Assembly: GCA_033762255.1 (NCBI GenBank) | Contig: JANRLT010000040.1 | Span: 1 to 64,000 of the forward strand | Source: Pirellulales bacterium | GTDB lineage: Bacteria > Planctomycetota > Planctomycetia > Pirellulales > JALHPA01 | Reading direction: 5' to 3' | DNA length: 64,000 bases | Part shown: piece after piece, positions 26,001-34,426 of the stretch | How the letters are laid out: each line of letters begins with the position of its first letter | Position numbering within the stretch: the first letter of the stretch is position 1 | The notes under the pieces: generated by a model | What the model was told of the DNA's origin: nothing | Databases searched by the model: none | What the model saw: the letters and a program-made list of their open reading frames with translations, nothing else | Translations under genes and position numbers: made by a program

Positions 26001-26194
26001 TCGAGGCGGCGGTCCTGCAGCGCGTGCTGGATCGACAGTTGGAAATCTTTAAGGGGGATGTGGAAAGCGCGAAAAAGCTGCTGGCCGTCGGGCCCAAACC
26101 CGCCAACGCCGCGCTGGACCCGGCGGAACACGCGGCGTACACGCTAGTGGCGAATTTGATTTTGAACCTGGACGAATTTGTGACAAAAGAATAG
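23075..26194 (+). CDS. PSCyt1-DUF1549-DUF1553 protein (planctomycete cytochrome c-type)
   Basis: This 1039-residue exported protein starts MRTFSWACACFSLWI, a signal peptide; the upstream frame runs through repeats. Residues ~40-120 are the planctomycete cytochrome C domain, with the CYKCHG haem motif. Residues ~160-380 are DUF1549, with a second CxxCH (CAVCHDHKYDP). A carbohydrate-binding-like insert lies at ~420-600, and ~730-1010 is DUF1553. The function is unproven; its coupling with DUF1501 genes suggests a periplasmic enzyme pair, and polysaccharide breakdown has been proposed. The DUF1501 gene follows 87 bases downstream, almost certainly in the same transcript. Confidence 0.95.
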   Translation: MRTFSWACACFSLWIIIVGFTPCVRADGPAMPPANAGEVSYRHDIRPLLSDRCYKCHGPDEAQRQAGLRLDVAEGFTAKTDSGAVAILAGKSAESEVLQRITSSDPALKMPPPDSGKTLTEQEIELIRRWIDSGAPVQQHWSFVAPTRPEPPTVANESWAKNPLDRFILDRLNREKLTPAPSADKVTLIRRVTQDLTGLPPTVAEIDAFLADESPEAYEKLVDRLLASPRYGEHQARYWLDAARYGDTHGLHLDNERSMWKYRDWVIDAYNNNQPYDQFVIEQLAGDLLPEPTPQQKIATGFNRCNVTTGEGGSIDEEVLVRYAVDRVETTATVFLGLTAGCAVCHDHKYDPLTQKEFYQLFAFFYSTQDAAMDGNQLLPPPSIKIASAEQEQKRRELDERLTALRTQISEKLASTQYTDPGPPADTKLGETQEFVWIEDDLPAEAKPEGGWEFVTAPAPVHSGEKSHKRTATGLSQHFFTGAKIPLKVGAGDKLFAYVFLDPANPPKEIMLQWNDGQWEHRAYWGENVIPWGADNSGARYRAGDLPEAGKWVRLEVEAAQVGLNPGANINGWAFTQHDGTVHWDKAGIVTKTPQGTPNFESQIVWEEYAKSSNELPQPVKDALKIEADKRDDAQKKAIREHFLQYVHPQLKETFTEQQSQITATQKERDDLENSIPSTLVMADMENERETRLLIRGQYDKKGDKVGRALPAWLPPLPAGAPLNRLGLAKWLVDPSHPLMARVTVNRLWQQFFGQGLVKTAEDFGAQGQLPTHPELLDWLAVEFRESGWNVKHLLKLIVTSQAYRQSSAVTPELVQRDPTNELFARGPRFRLDAEGIRDAALFVSGLMVEKIGGKSVKPLQPEGLWEAVGFIGSNTREFKPDAGEALYRRSMYTFWKRTAPPPNLLTFDAPSREYCTVRRARTNTPLQALTLLNDQQFVEASRFFAERILSEGGANPAERLAWAYRSALGRKPTEVEAAVLQRVLDRQLEIFKGDVESAKKLLAVGPKPANAALDPAEHAAYTLVANLILNLDEFVTKE

Positions 26195-26281
26195 CGATCA
26201 ATATCAAATCTGAAATTTTAGATTTGAAACTGGTTTTGTCTTTCATTCTGAATTCATCATTCATACTTCTGACTTTATAAC

Positions 26282-27793
26282 ATGGACCCTCGCCTAGAAT
26301 TTTTCCAACTCGAAACCCGCCGCTACTTCTTTGGTCGGATGGCCACCGGGCTGGGCGCGGCCGCGCTGGGATCGCTGATCTCGCCGCAATTACTGGCCAA
26401 CGACGCCAGCGGCACATCTAGCGCGGTAAATAACACCGCGGCCACGGGTGGCGATCCCCTGGCGACCGTGCCCGGCGCGGCCCTGCCAAACTTGCATTAT
26501 GCCCCCAAGGCCAAGCGGGTTATTTGGCTGTTTATGGCGGACGGACCGTCGCAGTTAGACTTGTTTGATTATAAGCCCAAGATGGCCGAATGGTACGACA
26601 AGGACCTGCCCGACACTGTCCGCAACGGCCAGCGGATCACCACCATGACCAGCGGTCAAGCGCGGTTTCCCATCGCGCCCACGATCTTTAAGTTTGCACA
26701 ATCTGGCCAGCAGGGGGCGTGGTTTAGCGAATTAGTGCCGGAAATGGCCAAATTGGCGGACGATTTGTGTATTATTAAGTCCATGAACACCGAGGCGATC
26801 AACCACGATCCGGCGATTACCTTTATGACAACCGGCAGCCAAATTGCCGGTCGGCCCAGCCTGGGGGCGTGGCTATCATACGGCATTGGCAGCCCTAACG
26901 CCGATTTACCCTCGTTTGTCGTGCTGCATTCGCGCATTGCGAATGGCTCGCAGACGCAGGCGCTCTTTGCCCGGTTGTGGGGGTCGGGTTTTTTGCCAAC
27001 CAAGCATCAGGGGGTTGCGCTCCGTTCGGTGGGCGACCCGGTCCTGTACCTTAGCAATCCGCCGGGTGTCTCCGGCGACGCCCGCCGCAATATGCTGGAC
27101 GGCCTGGCCGAACTTAACCAGCAAAAACTAGCCGCCGTGGGCGATCCCGAAATCAACGCCCGCATCGCGCAGTATGAAATGGCCTTCCGCATGCAAACCA
27201 GCGTGCCAGAGCTGGTGGACATCGCCGCGGAGCCGCAAAATGTGCTGGATTTGTATGGGCCGGACGTGAAGGAACCGGGGACGTTTGCCTATAACTGCCT
27301 GCTGGCACGGCGATTAGCGCAGCGCGGCGTGCGGTTTACGCAGGTCTTTTTGCGGGGATGGGACCATCACGGCAGCCTGCCGTCTTCCATCAAGCAGCTT
27401 GCTCCGTACATGGACAAGGTTTGCGCGGGACTCATTCGCGACCTGAAGCAGCAGGGAATGCTGGAAGACACACTGGTCGTCTGGGGGGGAGAGTTTGGCC
27501 GGACGATTTATAGCCAAGGAACCCTGACCAAGGACAACTACGGCCGCGACCACCATCCGCGCTGCTTTACCATGCTGCTGGCTGGCGGAGGGGTCAAACC
27601 GGGCGTCGTGCATGGCGAGACGGATGACTTTAGCTACAACATCACGGATAAGCCGGTCCATGTGCACGACCTGAACGCCACGATCTTGCATCAGTTGGGC
27701 ATCAACCACGAAAAGCTGACGTACCGCTTTCAGGGGCGCGATTTCCGCCTGACGGACGTGCATGGAAATGTGGTCAAAGAGATTTTGCTGTAA
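26282..27793 (+). CDS. DUF1501 protein, Tat-exported
   Basis: This 503-residue protein belongs to DUF1501, a branch of the alkaline phosphatase/sulfatase superfamily. The N-terminus carries TRRYFFGRM followed by a mild hydrophobic stretch ([11 protein letters not shown]), a twin-arginine signal. Conserved family blocks include [37 protein letters not shown], and WGGEFGRT with YGRDHHP near the C-terminus; the His/Asp residues there fit metal binding. It probably works with the preceding DUF1549/DUF1553 protein in the periplasm; the substrate is unknown. Confidence 0.95.
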   Translation: MDPRLEFFQLETRRYFFGRMATGLGAAALGSLISPQLLANDASGTSSAVNNTAATGGDPLATVPGAALPNLHYAPKAKRVIWLFMADGPSQLDLFDYKPKMAEWYDKDLPDTVRNGQRITTMTSGQARFPIAPTIFKFAQSGQQGAWFSELVPEMAKLADDLCIIKSMNTEAINHDPAITFMTTGSQIAGRPSLGAWLSYGIGSPNADLPSFVVLHSRIANGSQTQALFARLWGSGFLPTKHQGVALRSVGDPVLYLSNPPGVSGDARRNMLDGLAELNQQKLAAVGDPEINARIAQYEMAFRMQTSVPELVDIAAEPQNVLDLYGPDVKEPGTFAYNCLLARRLAQRGVRFTQVFLRGWDHHGSLPSSIKQLAPYMDKVCAGLIRDLKQQGMLEDTLVVWGGEFGRTIYSQGTLTKDNYGRDHHPRCFTMLLAGGGVKPGVVHGETDDFSYNITDKPVHVHDLNATILHQLGINHEKLTYRFQGRDFRLTDVHGNVVKEILL

Positions 27794-27825
27794 GCGCTAA
27801 GTTTCTGGTAGAAGGTGTTGTGCGG

Positions 27826-28356
27826 CTAAGGGTTGCGTGCGATGACTTCTTCCACAAGTTTTAGTTTTAGATAAAATTCGCGAGTTGTCTTGCCACTTAC
27901 TTTGGACTCTTTAGCTTCCGTGCTGGCGGTTAATATTCCCCTGAGCTTTGACGATTGATAACGAAGGGTTAGTTCGTCTCCCGGATTGTTCTGGCTCAGA
28001 TTTTCGTCCGCGGCCAAGATAATTCCCATACTTTCTGCGGTTTTTTGCAAATCGGTCACAGCCGCGACGACCGCTTTCTGCGCTTGGGGTGGATCTGTTG
28101 CCGATGTCAAAGCCAAGTATTCTATCAGGCCCAATTGTCCCGTGGGACTATTTTTGTGTTTGTTGTAGACCAAGGTGCCGTTGCTTGTACTAATGCCAAA
28201 TTTATTTGCAACACACCATTCCCAAAACGGGGTAGTTTGATTCCGGAGTATAGGCTGCTGCCAAGTACCGCAGCCGGAAAAAACGATAACACAAACGAGC
28301 AGCGCAAGCTGGCATATCCAGGGATAAGGACTAGGACTGTAAACGCATTTTTTCAT
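27826..28356 (-). CDS. hypothetical lipoprotein
   Basis: The 176-residue protein has a lipoprotein signal: MKKCVY, a hydrophobic stretch (LALLVCVIVF), then the lipobox FSGC. The mature part is polar, with a QKAVVAAVTDLQK helix and a beta-rich C-terminal half. I do not recognise a family. It is convergent with the DUF1501 gene (32 bases apart). Its start overlaps the end of the TfoX-like gene by 26 bases, so the two are probably translated from one transcript. Confidence 0.7.
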   Translation of the reverse strand: MKKCVYSPSPYPWICQLALLVCVIVFSGCGTWQQPILRNQTTPFWEWCVANKFGISTSNGTLVYNKHKNSPTGQLGLIEYLALTSATDPPQAQKAVVAAVTDLQKTAESMGIILAADENLSQNNPGDELTLRYQSSKLRGILTASTEAKESKVSGKTTREFYLKLKLVEEVIARNP

Positions 28357-28570
28357 GACTGGTCAAGCTTCTCCAATCTCTTTCTTCTAACCCCGCCGCC
28401 AACGCCCATAGCAAATTGAGGCTAGTGCGGGGGTATTTGCGCTTTACCAAGTTATAGGCCCAGGTAGCTCCAACCCTCTGCAGTTCCTCGATTGTGGTTA
28501 TCCCGCATTCCCTGAGGCAGCGTCCACTAGCAGGACCGATATTTCGGAGTTCTTCGATAGGTTGCGTCAT
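28331..28570 (-). CDS. TfoX/Sxy C-terminal-domain protein
   Basis: The 79-residue protein begins MTQPIEELRNIGPASGRCLR and continues ECGITTIEELQRVGATWAYN, the helix-hairpin-helix-like pattern of the TfoX C-terminal domain, with a short C-terminal helix ending in MRLQS. Stand-alone copies of this domain are common in bacteria. TfoX proteins promote competence in Haemophilus, but the stand-alone domain has no proven task. I start at the Met that matches the family; an upstream ATG at 28639 adds 23 residues without similarity. The downstream end overlaps the lipoprotein gene by 26 bases. Confidence 0.8.
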   Translation of the reverse strand: MTQPIEELRNIGPASGRCLRECGITTIEELQRVGATWAYNLVKRKYPRTSLNLLWALAAGLEERDWRSLTSHEKMRLQS

Positions 28571-28768
28571 CGAAGGGATTGCGACAGTGCGGAATAACGG
28601 CATGGATGCTATCGTTAATAGGAAAACTCCGTCCGCCAATAATACATTTTTATACTGGCATTTTAGACATTACTTTCTATTTAAACTATACTTTGACGCT
28701 CTTGACAGACGGAAAAAAATGCATATTGGCCCAGAATCATTTTATTGAATATTCCCCGTGCAAAATTC

Positions 28769-28797
28769 TTGATTATCGGCAAGGTTCTAATTAAATT
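28769..28797 (+). promoter_or_regulatory. candidate sigma70 promoter of the PEP-CTERM gene
   Basis: TTGATT, 17 bases, TAAATT (four of six matches each), ending 66 bases before the ATG at 28864, in an AT-rich spacer. This is a motif-only call. Confidence 0.3.
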
Positions 28798-28863
28798 TAG
28801 CGTCTGGCAGGGGATCGCTCAAATTTTCCACTCATGTTTCTCACAACCGGGAAAGGGACGCTC

Positions 28864-29562
28864 ATGAACCACACCACATTTCGTTCTTGCTGGGTCGCGG
28901 CTTGGGTTTTTTGCTGCGCGCTGGTCGTTAGCCCGGCTTGGGGCACCATTTTACTTTTTGACAATGACCCGGATTTTACTAATTTTGGCATCCTCCCCGT
29001 CAACTACGGCGACAATGTCAACGCCTTGACCATGGGCACCTTTAACTATGGCCTGGGGAAAGGATTTACCCCCAATATTGCCTTGGATTACCGCACCCTG
29101 GATATCGCAGGCGGAAACAGCGCCACCCTCAATAACTACCTGACCACCTGGACGACAGGCTACAACGAGTTGATCGGCGTCGCGTATCCAACCGAGCCAA
29201 CCAGTACTGGTGAAATCGCTTTTGTGCCCGAGCCTGGCTATGCCGTGCGACTCAATAGCTTTCAAGTGGGAAATTGGAGCTTTTTTGCTAAAAATCAGCA
29301 CGCACGCTTATATGACGAGGATTACAACTTACTACAGACCTACCCGCTAGCGCTGCCTGGAAGCGGCAGCGGCTCGTCTGTCTTGGTAACCCCCAACTAC
29401 ACCCACGGGGGTAAATTAATCTTGCAATTTGGCTTGGACTGGAATGTGGGCATTGACAATGTGAATTTTGACCAGATTGTGATCCCTGAACCGAGTGTGG
29501 TGGCGGGTTTGGTGGTCCTGGTAATCTTTGCCAGCTACTGCCGTTTGCGACGAATGACCTGA
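28864..29562 (+). CDS. PEP-CTERM sorting-domain protein
   Basis: The 232-residue protein starts MNHTTFRSCWVAAWVFCCAL, a signal peptide (an ATG ten codons upstream is also open). The mature part is rich in Asn, Gly and aromatic residues, like a beta-sandwich surface protein, and has no named domain. The C-terminus is a full PEP-CTERM tail: IPEPSVVAGLVVLVIF followed by SYCRLRRMT. Such proteins are exported and handled by an exosortase, which is not encoded here. GGGAAAGGGACG before the ATG may serve as ribosome-binding site. Confidence 0.85.
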   Translation: MNHTTFRSCWVAAWVFCCALVVSPAWGTILLFDNDPDFTNFGILPVNYGDNVNALTMGTFNYGLGKGFTPNIALDYRTLDIAGGNSATLNNYLTTWTTGYNELIGVAYPTEPTSTGEIAFVPEPGYAVRLNSFQVGNWSFFAKNQHARLYDEDYNLLQTYPLALPGSGSGSSVLVTPNYTHGGKLILQFGLDWNVGIDNVNFDQIVIPEPSVVAGLVVLVIFASYCRLRRMT

Positions 29563-29631
29563 TTCATGCGCATTCCCATGATTTGCCATAAGTTGTTTAT
29601 GGATGGCAGTTTATGTAATTTTAAGATCCTC

Positions 29632-29660
29632 TTGACGGTATTTTGCGGTACTGATAGAAT
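29632..29660 (+). promoter_or_regulatory. sigma70-like promoter of the S10 ribosomal cluster
   Basis: TTGACG at 29632-29637 and TAGAAT at 29655-29660 are separated by exactly 17 bases. Each hexamer matches the consensus at five of six positions. The predicted start near 29667 leaves a leader of about 130 bases before the rpsJ start at 29799. It is the best promoter-like match I saw in the window and sits where the cluster promoter should be. Confidence 0.7.
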
Positions 29661-29798
29661 GCAGGGCTTGCCACTTTTGGCATTGGATGGTTGAGTTGGC
29701 AAATGTGCTGTTACTGGCATTTGCCTGAGTATGTCAAACAACTTGATTTTTCCCTGGTAATTCCGGCGGTAATCAAGCGAAATTCATCGGAGCAACCC

Positions 29799-30128
29799 GT
29801 GGCCGCAGCCTCGCAAGAACGTATTCGCATTCGGATGGAAGCCTACGACCATACCGTGTTGGACCAAAGCGCGGCGGAAATCGTCGATACCGCCAAGCGG
29901 ACCGATTCCGTTGTGCATGGGCCAATCCCGCTACCAACGCGGATTGAACGGTACACGGTGCTTTCCAGCCCGCATATTGATAAAAAGGCCCGCCAGCAAT
30001 TTGAAATTCGGACGCACAAGCGGCTGATTGACATTATGCAGGCCACCGCCAAGACAATTGAAGCCCTCAATAAGCTGAGTTTGCCGGCAGGTGTTGATAT
30101 TAAGATCAAAGCCAGCAGCCGGTCATAA
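29799..30128 (+). CDS. rpsJ: 30S ribosomal protein S10
   Basis: The 109-residue product matches S10 throughout: [20 protein letters not shown], the conserved loop [15 protein letters not shown] and the C-terminal DIKIKASS. S10 sits in the 30S head and is also the NusE antitermination factor. I use the GTG at 29799, which gives a family-sized N-terminus; the frame is open upstream to 29691. It is the first gene of the S10-spc-alpha cluster. rpsL, rpsG, fusA and tuf, which often precede it, are absent. Confidence 0.95.
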   Translation: MAAASQERIRIRMEAYDHTVLDQSAAEIVDTAKRTDSVVHGPIPLPTRIERYTVLSSPHIDKKARQQFEIRTHKRLIDIMQATAKTIEALNKLSLPAGVDIKIKASSRS

Positions 30129-30496
30129 GGGTCGTGTTTGCGGATTAGGGGGCTTGGGAAGAGATTGTTGTTGAGTCGGGTGGTTGGTGTAGGGTTTTAG
30201 GATTTCAATCGGAAAAATGGCATGCCGCCCCTTGTGGCGACATGTTCAATTCCGTAGGATAACGAATCTTTCCCCTTGGTCGGGTCGTTCTCGTCCTGGG
30301 GTGTGTAATTTTGGTTGTTTTTACCCGTTCCGTTTGTCCGTAAGGCATTCTTTGACTTGCATGACACGGATGCTCGGGGGATAAGGCAAGACATCTGGCG
30401 ATTGGGCGGTAACTCCCATTCGCCGGACAAATCACCGCCTAGCGCGGGATTTGGTTCTTGTGCTTCCGCCAGCCAGACTGCGTAGGAATCATAGCC
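30129..30496. other. long spacer between rpsJ and rplC
   Basis: This 368-base gap lies inside what is normally a tight operon. No gene is supported; two overlapping minus-strand frames of ~76 codons (30197-30435) look non-coding. The G/T-rich left part and AT-richer middle (GTAATTTTGGTTGTTTTTACC) suggest transcribed non-coding RNA, possibly a regulatory leader for rplC-rplD. Confidence 0.5.
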
Positions 30497-31186
30497 ATGG
30501 CACTGGGATTACTCGGCCGCAAGGTCGGGATGACGCAAGTATTTAATGAAGCGGGGGAGGCTATCCCCGTTACGGTGATCCAGGCGGGTCCTTGTCACGT
30601 GCTGCAATTGCGCACGCGGGACCGTGATGGATACGAGGCGGTGCAAGTTGGCTATCTTGATAAACCACGTCGTCTGGCTTCTCGTGCACAGCGCGGCCAG
30701 GTTGCTCCCCTGGAAAGCAAGCGTTCTAAGCTGCGTGCCCAGGCTGGTGTTGAGCCAGCCGTAAAAGCCAATTGCGAACCCCAGCGTTATGTGCGGGAGT
30801 TTCGTGTACCCGCTGGCGACTTGGCCGTGGGCCAGCAGTTGCGGGTGGATCTCTTTAACGAAGTCAAAGCGGTCGATGTCACGGCCAATACCAAGGGGCG
30901 TGGTTATACCGGTGCCATGCGGCGTTGGGGCTTTAAGGGGAATCGCGCCACCCACGGTGTCAAGAAGTATCATCGCGGTATCGGCGGTACGAGCGGTAAC
31001 ACTCACCCCGCTCGTACGTTTAAGAACAAAAAGATGGCCGGTCATTATGGTAATGAACGGGTCACGACCAAGAATATCCAATTGGTGCGGGTGGATTTGG
31101 AAAATAACTTGTTGTTGATTCGCGGATCTGTTCCTGGTCCAGCGGGTGCTTTGGTGAGTATTCGTCCGACTAATATTAAGCGTTAG
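30497..31186 (+). CDS. rplC: 50S ribosomal protein L3
   Basis: The 229-residue product begins MALGLLGRKVGMTQVFNE, as in bacterial L3. The conserved tip region is KGRGYTGAMRRWGFKG, then THGVKKYHRGIGG and PARTFKNKKMAGHYGNE. L3 is an early assembly protein whose loop reaches the peptidyl-transferase centre. The internal ATG at 30497 is chosen over an in-frame start 13 codons upstream because it aligns with the family. It is followed by rplD after 76 bases. Confidence 0.97.
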   Translation: MALGLLGRKVGMTQVFNEAGEAIPVTVIQAGPCHVLQLRTRDRDGYEAVQVGYLDKPRRLASRAQRGQVAPLESKRSKLRAQAGVEPAVKANCEPQRYVREFRVPAGDLAVGQQLRVDLFNEVKAVDVTANTKGRGYTGAMRRWGFKGNRATHGVKKYHRGIGGTSGNTHPARTFKNKKMAGHYGNERVTTKNIQLVRVDLENNLLLIRGSVPGPAGALVSIRPTNIKR

Positions 31187-31262
31187 TCTTGGCGTTGAGC
31201 GTGGATTTTGGCTGCAATTTACCGGTCGCGTTGATGCGGCTGTTTGCCTAGCAGGTGCGATT

Positions 31263-31931
31263 ATGGTCAGTTTGGTTGTCTATGATCGGGCGGGAAAAGA
31301 AGTCGGCACGATGGATGTCGATCCGGCGGTCTTTGCGCCCACGATCAATCGGCAGTTGTTGCATGATGTGGTGGTGATGTACCAGGCCAATCAGCGGCAG
31401 GGGACGTTTCGGACCAAGTCGCGCGGCATGGTGGCTGGGACCGGCAAAAAGATGTACCGTCAAAAAGGGACAGGCAACGCCCGTGCTGGTTCCAAGCAAA
31501 GCGGTGTGCGTCGTGGCGGGGGGCACATTTTTCGCAAGGATCCCCGCGATTTTAGCTATCGCTTGCCGCGCAAGGCGGTCCAGCTGGCCACCCGGATGGC
31601 GATTGCGGCCAAACTGCAAAGCAACCAGGTAACTGTGGTGGAGGACTTACACTTTGATAAACCGCGGACCCGCGAAATGGCGGCTATTTTGCGGGCGGTG
31701 CATTGCGCCGATCAGTCGCTCTTGGTGGGTTTGGCCCAGCATGACGAAAACGTGTATTTGTCCACGCGCAATATCGACAAGGTGGAAATCACCCCGGTGC
31801 GGGATTTGAACGCCTGGTCGATTTTGCGTCCCGCGCGGTTGCTATTAACCAAAAGCGCGCTTGAGCAGTTGACGCAGCAAGCGGCCGCCACGCCCAAGTC
31901 GCGCAGCCAGATGGCGGCTGCCGCCGGTTAG
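31263..31931 (+). CDS. rplD: 50S ribosomal protein L4
   Basis: The 222-residue product contains the exit-tunnel loop region of L4 (KMYRQKGTGNARAG, then RRGGGHIFRKDPRDFSYRLP) and the C-terminal globular part (DLNAWSILRPARLLLTKSAL). In E. coli L4 represses its own S10 operon through the leader; no matching hairpin is evident before rpsJ here. The C-terminus carries a short Ala/Gln-rich tail. The start is the ATG at 31263, five bases after an AGGTGCG sequence. Confidence 0.97.
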   Translation: MVSLVVYDRAGKEVGTMDVDPAVFAPTINRQLLHDVVVMYQANQRQGTFRTKSRGMVAGTGKKMYRQKGTGNARAGSKQSGVRRGGGHIFRKDPRDFSYRLPRKAVQLATRMAIAAKLQSNQVTVVEDLHFDKPRTREMAAILRAVHCADQSLLVGLAQHDENVYLSTRNIDKVEITPVRDLNAWSILRPARLLLTKSALEQLTQQAAATPKSRSQMAAAAG

Positions 31932-32086
31932 TGCGGGGTGTGGTTGGCGGGCGGGTATGGTGGGCCACATTGGTTGGATGTGGGCAATTGAAAATATGGT
32001 GGGTGCGGCGGCTGAATGGGGCCTAGGCTGTTTAGGTTGAGTGAGTGTTCGTAGGTAACGGGAATCCTTTGCAAGATTGAGTGATC

Positions 32087-32404
32087 ATGTCGACTGAAAA
32101 TGACAACCTGTCGCAGCCGGACCTGTTGCCCCCGCATCAGGTATTGATCCGCCCCTTAATTACCGAAAAGGGGACGGAGTTATCGGAATCCGATAACGTG
32201 TATGCTTTTCAGGTGAACAAAGCGGCGACCAAATATGATGTGCGCCGCGCGGTCGAGGAAATGTTTCATGTCAAGGTGCTGCGGGTGGCTATTCAAAACC
32301 GCAAGGGAAAACCCCGCCGCACGCGAGCGCGGATGAGCCAAACAGCGGATTGGAAGAAAGCGGTGGTCAAGCTGAGCGACGAGCACCGGATCGACTTTTT
32401 TTAA
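32087..32404 (+). CDS. rplW: 50S ribosomal protein L23
   Basis: The 105-residue product has the L23 core: LIRPLITEKGTELSE, YAFQVNKAATKYDVRRAVEE and FHVKVLRVAIQNRKGKPRR. L23 lines the tunnel exit and docks trigger factor and SRP. I start at the ATG at 32087; a GTG two codons upstream is possible. It follows rplD after 155 bases and precedes rplB by 95 bases, looser spacing than in most bacteria. Confidence 0.96.
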   Translation: MSTENDNLSQPDLLPPHQVLIRPLITEKGTELSESDNVYAFQVNKAATKYDVRRAVEEMFHVKVLRVAIQNRKGKPRRTRARMSQTADWKKAVVKLSDEHRIDFF

Positions 32405-32499
32405 TTAGTGGGTTGGTTGATTGGTTTTGGCGGCGGACGATTGTTAACCCTCCCCGCCGTTGTCACCGCACAACTGTTTGCCAGGACACATAGAATATC

Positions 32500-33360
32500 A
32501 TGGGAATTCGACGATACAAACCGACTTCGCCGGGCCGCCGCGGCGCCACGGTCAGCGACTTTGCCGAGCTGACCAAAGGCTACACCGTGGAAAAGACCCT
32601 GACCCATCGCAAGAAAAAGCATGGCGGGCGGAACAATCAGGGGGTCATTACCGCGCGCCATCGTGGCGGGGGAAGCGTCCGCCAATATCGCTTGATCGAT
32701 TTTCGTCGCGATAAGGACGGGATCCCGGCCAAGGTCGACTCGGTGCAGTATGATCCCAATCGCAGCGCTCGGATCGCCTTGTTGATTTATGCCGATGGAG
32801 AAAAGCGTTACGTTTTGGCTCCCGAGGGACTCACCGCCGGCATGACCGTGCAAAGCGGCCCCACGGCTCCGCCGACCGTGGGCAATGCGATGCCCCTGCG
32901 AAATATCCCCACCGGCATGCCGATTCATAATATTGAAATGCAGCCGGGTCGGGGCGGACGAATTTGTCGTTCGGCGGGGTCCAGCGCGACGTTAATGGCG
33001 CGCGAGGCGGATTGGGCCCAGATCACCATGCCCAGCGGTGAAATTCGCCGTATTCCTTCGGCCTGTCGGGCGACGATTGGCACGATGGGTAATTCCGATC
33101 ACATGAATGTTGTGATTGGCAAGGCGGGGCGCAATCGCTGGAAAGGGATTCGTCCTTATGTCCGCGGCACGGCCATGAATCCGACCGACCATCCGCACGG
33201 TGGTGGTGAAGGTCGGACCAAGGGGGGGCGTCATCCGGTCAGTCCCACGGGCAAGAGCGCCAAAGGGGGCGGAACGCGCAAGCGCCGCAAACCCAGCAAT
33301 TCCGCCATTGTGCGCCGCCGTCGGTCGCGGCGGTACGGTCAGATCAAGATCCCGCAGTAA
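32500..33360 (+). CDS. rplB: 50S ribosomal protein L2
   Basis: The 286-residue product matches L2 end to end: [53 protein letters not shown] and the C-terminal [18 protein letters not shown]. The last contains the conserved His near the peptidyl-transferase centre. The tail is basic ([19 protein letters not shown]). L2 is needed for subunit association and catalysis. The gene has normal length and no anomaly. Confidence 0.98.
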   Translation: MGIRRYKPTSPGRRGATVSDFAELTKGYTVEKTLTHRKKKHGGRNNQGVITARHRGGGSVRQYRLIDFRRDKDGIPAKVDSVQYDPNRSARIALLIYADGEKRYVLAPEGLTAGMTVQSGPTAPPTVGNAMPLRNIPTGMPIHNIEMQPGRGGRICRSAGSSATLMAREADWAQITMPSGEIRRIPSACRATIGTMGNSDHMNVVIGKAGRNRWKGIRPYVRGTAMNPTDHPHGGGEGRTKGGRHPVSPTGKSAKGGGTRKRRKPSNSAIVRRRRSRRYGQIKIPQ

Positions 33361-33503
33361 TTGTGGGTACTGTAATTTTTGTTACTGTAATTGTCAGCGC
33401 GCCACTGAGTGTCCGTTTGTTGCGGCTATTTGGATAACGGTTGGTTGGGTTGGTTTGCGGTGGGGACAAATATAAAGAATCCTTTTGGGGAGTTCCTGTT
33501 TCG

Positions 33504-33785
33504 ATGAGTCGTTCGTCAAAAAAAGGTCCGTTTGTCGATCCCAAGGTTTATGCCAAGGTCGAAGCGATGAACAATTCCGGCCGCAAAGACCCGATCAAAA
33601 CCTGGGCCCGCGCTTGCACCATCGTACCCGAATTTATCGGCCACACGTTTATGGTTCACAATGGCAAGGCCCACGTGAAAGTGTATGTGACCGAAGAGAT
33701 GATTTTGCACAAACTGGGGGAATTTGCCCCGACGAGAACGTTTCGTGGCCATAGCGGCGCCAAAAAGGCCGAGGCCAAGCGGTAG
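33504..33785 (+). CDS. rpsS: 30S ribosomal protein S19
   Basis: The 93-residue product begins [20 protein letters not shown] and contains [20 protein letters not shown] and [20 protein letters not shown], all S19 signatures. S19 sits in the 30S head next to S13. The frame is open 21 codons upstream, but the Met at 33504 is the family start. The spacer from rplB is 143 bases and holds a direct repeat of TTACTGTAATT around 33367-33390. Confidence 0.97.
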   Translation: MSRSSKKGPFVDPKVYAKVEAMNNSGRKDPIKTWARACTIVPEFIGHTFMVHNGKAHVKVYVTEEMILHKLGEFAPTRTFRGHSGAKKAEAKR

Positions 33786-33908
33786 TTGCCGGGCACGGTA
33801 TTTACTAAGTAAGGCACTTACTGGGTACGGAAATCGATAGTCACACGGGTCGTATAGCGTTTTGGATGTTTTTTGGCGTTTAGTTTTTGTCGTGAGTTAC
33901 GAATAGCC

Positions 33909-34241
33909 ATGAGTTACATAGCCACCCATCGCTTTGCCCGGATCAGCGCCCGCAAGGTGCGGCCGATCGCGGATTTGGTTCGCGGCAAATACGCCGACGA
34001 CGCTTTGGACATTTTGCGATACATGCCGCAACGGGGCGCACGCCTGCTGGAGGCGGTGATCAAAAGCGCGATTGGCAATGCCGAATCAAGCAACGAACGG
34101 GAATTGGAAAATTTGATTGTGGTAGATGCCCGCATCGACCAAGGTCCCATGTTCAAGCGGGTCCGCCCCCGGGCGCGGGGGATGGCCTTTATGGTTAAAA
34201 AGCGGAGCGCTCACATTCAGGTGCAGCTCGAGGTTTTGTAG
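33909..34241 (+). CDS. rplV: 50S ribosomal protein L22
   Basis: The 110-residue product fits L22: MSYIATHRFARISARKVRPI, ADLVRGKYADDALDILRYMP and the tunnel-loop region FKRVRPRARGMAFMVKKRSA. The loop tip in most bacteria reads GRASRIRKRTSH; here it is GMAFMVKKRSAH, a substitution pattern worth noting for macrolide binding. The start at 33909 is chosen by alignment; the frame is open 12 codons upstream. Confidence 0.96.
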   Translation: MSYIATHRFARISARKVRPIADLVRGKYADDALDILRYMPQRGARLLEAVIKSAIGNAESSNERELENLIVVDARIDQGPMFKRVRPRARGMAFMVKKRSAHIQVQLEVL

Positions 34242-34426
34242 GAGTAATGTTTGGGGAAATGGGGTTTTGCAGGTTCCGGTCCATTACCCAAAATGTGCTG
34301 ATTCATCCGGGAAAGCCCTAGCGAACGAATTATTCAACTGTTTGAGACTTTCACTCTGGGAGTGGAAGTAACACCATCAGTAGTACCATCACCAGCAAAG
34401 TGTCGTAACACGTTGACAGGTCATAT

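Noticed and set aside
30197-30435. Minus-strand 76-77 codon frames in the rpsJ-rplC spacer
   Set aside because: Two overlapping frames of equal length, neither with protein-like composition; treated as non-coding.
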